Assembly: GCA_947176655.1 (NCBI GenBank)
Contig: CAMWRK010000158.1
Location: 1-5,366 of the forward strand
Direction of reading: 5' to 3'
DNA: 5,366 nt
Source of the DNA: an uncultured Prevotellaceae bacterium
Lineage (GTDB): Bacteria > Bacteroidota > Bacteroidia > Bacteroidales > Bacteroidaceae
Shown here in pieces: positions 5,304 to 5,366 of the stretch (its first letter is position 1; each line of letters starts with the position of its first letter). A program made the position numbers and the translations under genes. The notes under the pieces are model-generated. The model saw nothing but the letters and a program-made list of their open reading frames with translations. It made no database searches and was not told the origin of the DNA.

Positions 5304-5366
5304 TTAGACACCGTGGTCTTAAGCGTTAAGACCGTCGGTCTTCGCGCTTAAGACCACGGTCTTTCG
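5304..5366. repeat. Self-complementary tandem repeat with about 22-nt period, cut by the window end
   Basis: Three units can be laid out: 5304-5325, 5326-5347 and 5348-5366 (incomplete). Each opens with TTA(A)GAC and carries GGTCTT in its middle (5315-5320, 5337-5342, 5358-5363); the reverse complement AAGACC occurs at 5328-5333 and 5350-5355. The first unit is the most diverged at its left end. Because the units are nearly palindromic, the array also folds as one long hairpin: ACCGTGGTCTTAAGCG (5310-5325) is perfectly complementary to 5345-5360, with AAGACCG/CGGTCTT (5328-5334, 5336-5342) nested inside. Alternatively it folds as smaller hairpins (GGTCTTAA GCG TTAAGACC at 5315-5333). This is unlike CRISPR (no spacers) and resembles REP-like or palindromic tandem repeats. 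The array probably continues beyond the window. Confidence 0.75.

Noticed and set aside
5086..5307. A 73-codon plus-strand frame in the right intergenic stretch
   Set aside because: Its start lies upstream of the only promoter-like element, there is no ribosome site, the translation resembles nothing known to me, and it runs through the hairpin series.
5304..5366. CRISPR array
   Set aside because: The units are contiguous and self-complementary, with no unique spacers, and no cas gene is present in the window.

Overview
The window looks like chromosomal DNA from a member of the Bacteroidales, most probably a Prevotella-like genus. Four things point there: a DUF4837 lipoprotein gene next to rlmN, a PdxA-type gene immediately downstream of it, a secreted GH109-type protein, and two copies of the Bacteroidota promoter element TAnnTTTG (both read TAACTTTG), with A-rich leaders instead of strong Shine-Dalgarno sites. 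The genus is an inference from protein style and gene order.

Layout. Positions 1-3105 carry a leftward (minus-strand) gene string in the order rlmN (2074-3105), DUF4837 lipoprotein (985-2031), a strongly reduced PdxA-like protein (256-903), and the start of a CDP-alcohol phosphatidyltransferase (259 down to 1, cut by the window edge). The gaps are 42 and 81 nt, and the last pair overlaps by 4 nt (ATGA), so this is very probably one operon. Positions 3106-3271 are a divergent promoter region with one Bacteroidota-type promoter facing each way. Positions 3272-4906 encode a rightward, Sec-exported Gfo/Idh/MocA-fold protein of the GH109 type with an unusual Ala/Lys-rich C-terminal tail. It is followed by a strong hairpin terminator at 4944-4985. 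Positions 4986-5366 hold no convincing protein gene, but they contain a perfect 12-bp palindrome, a lone promoter-like element, a run of small hairpins and the beginning of a self-complementary repeat array with a period of about 22 nt that runs off the window.

How the genes relate. The leftward operon mixes RNA modification (RlmN), a lipoprotein of unknown role, the PdxA-like protein and a phospholipid head-group transferase; no single pathway joins them. The most notable point is the PdxA-like gene. It keeps the family's N- and C-terminal landmarks, but it has lost every segment that carries a metal ligand and most substrate-binding residues, while its reading frame is intact. It is a likely pseudoenzyme in the place where a full pdxA is expected in relatives. 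The rightward gene is a separate transcription unit, probably for glycan breakdown in the periplasm.
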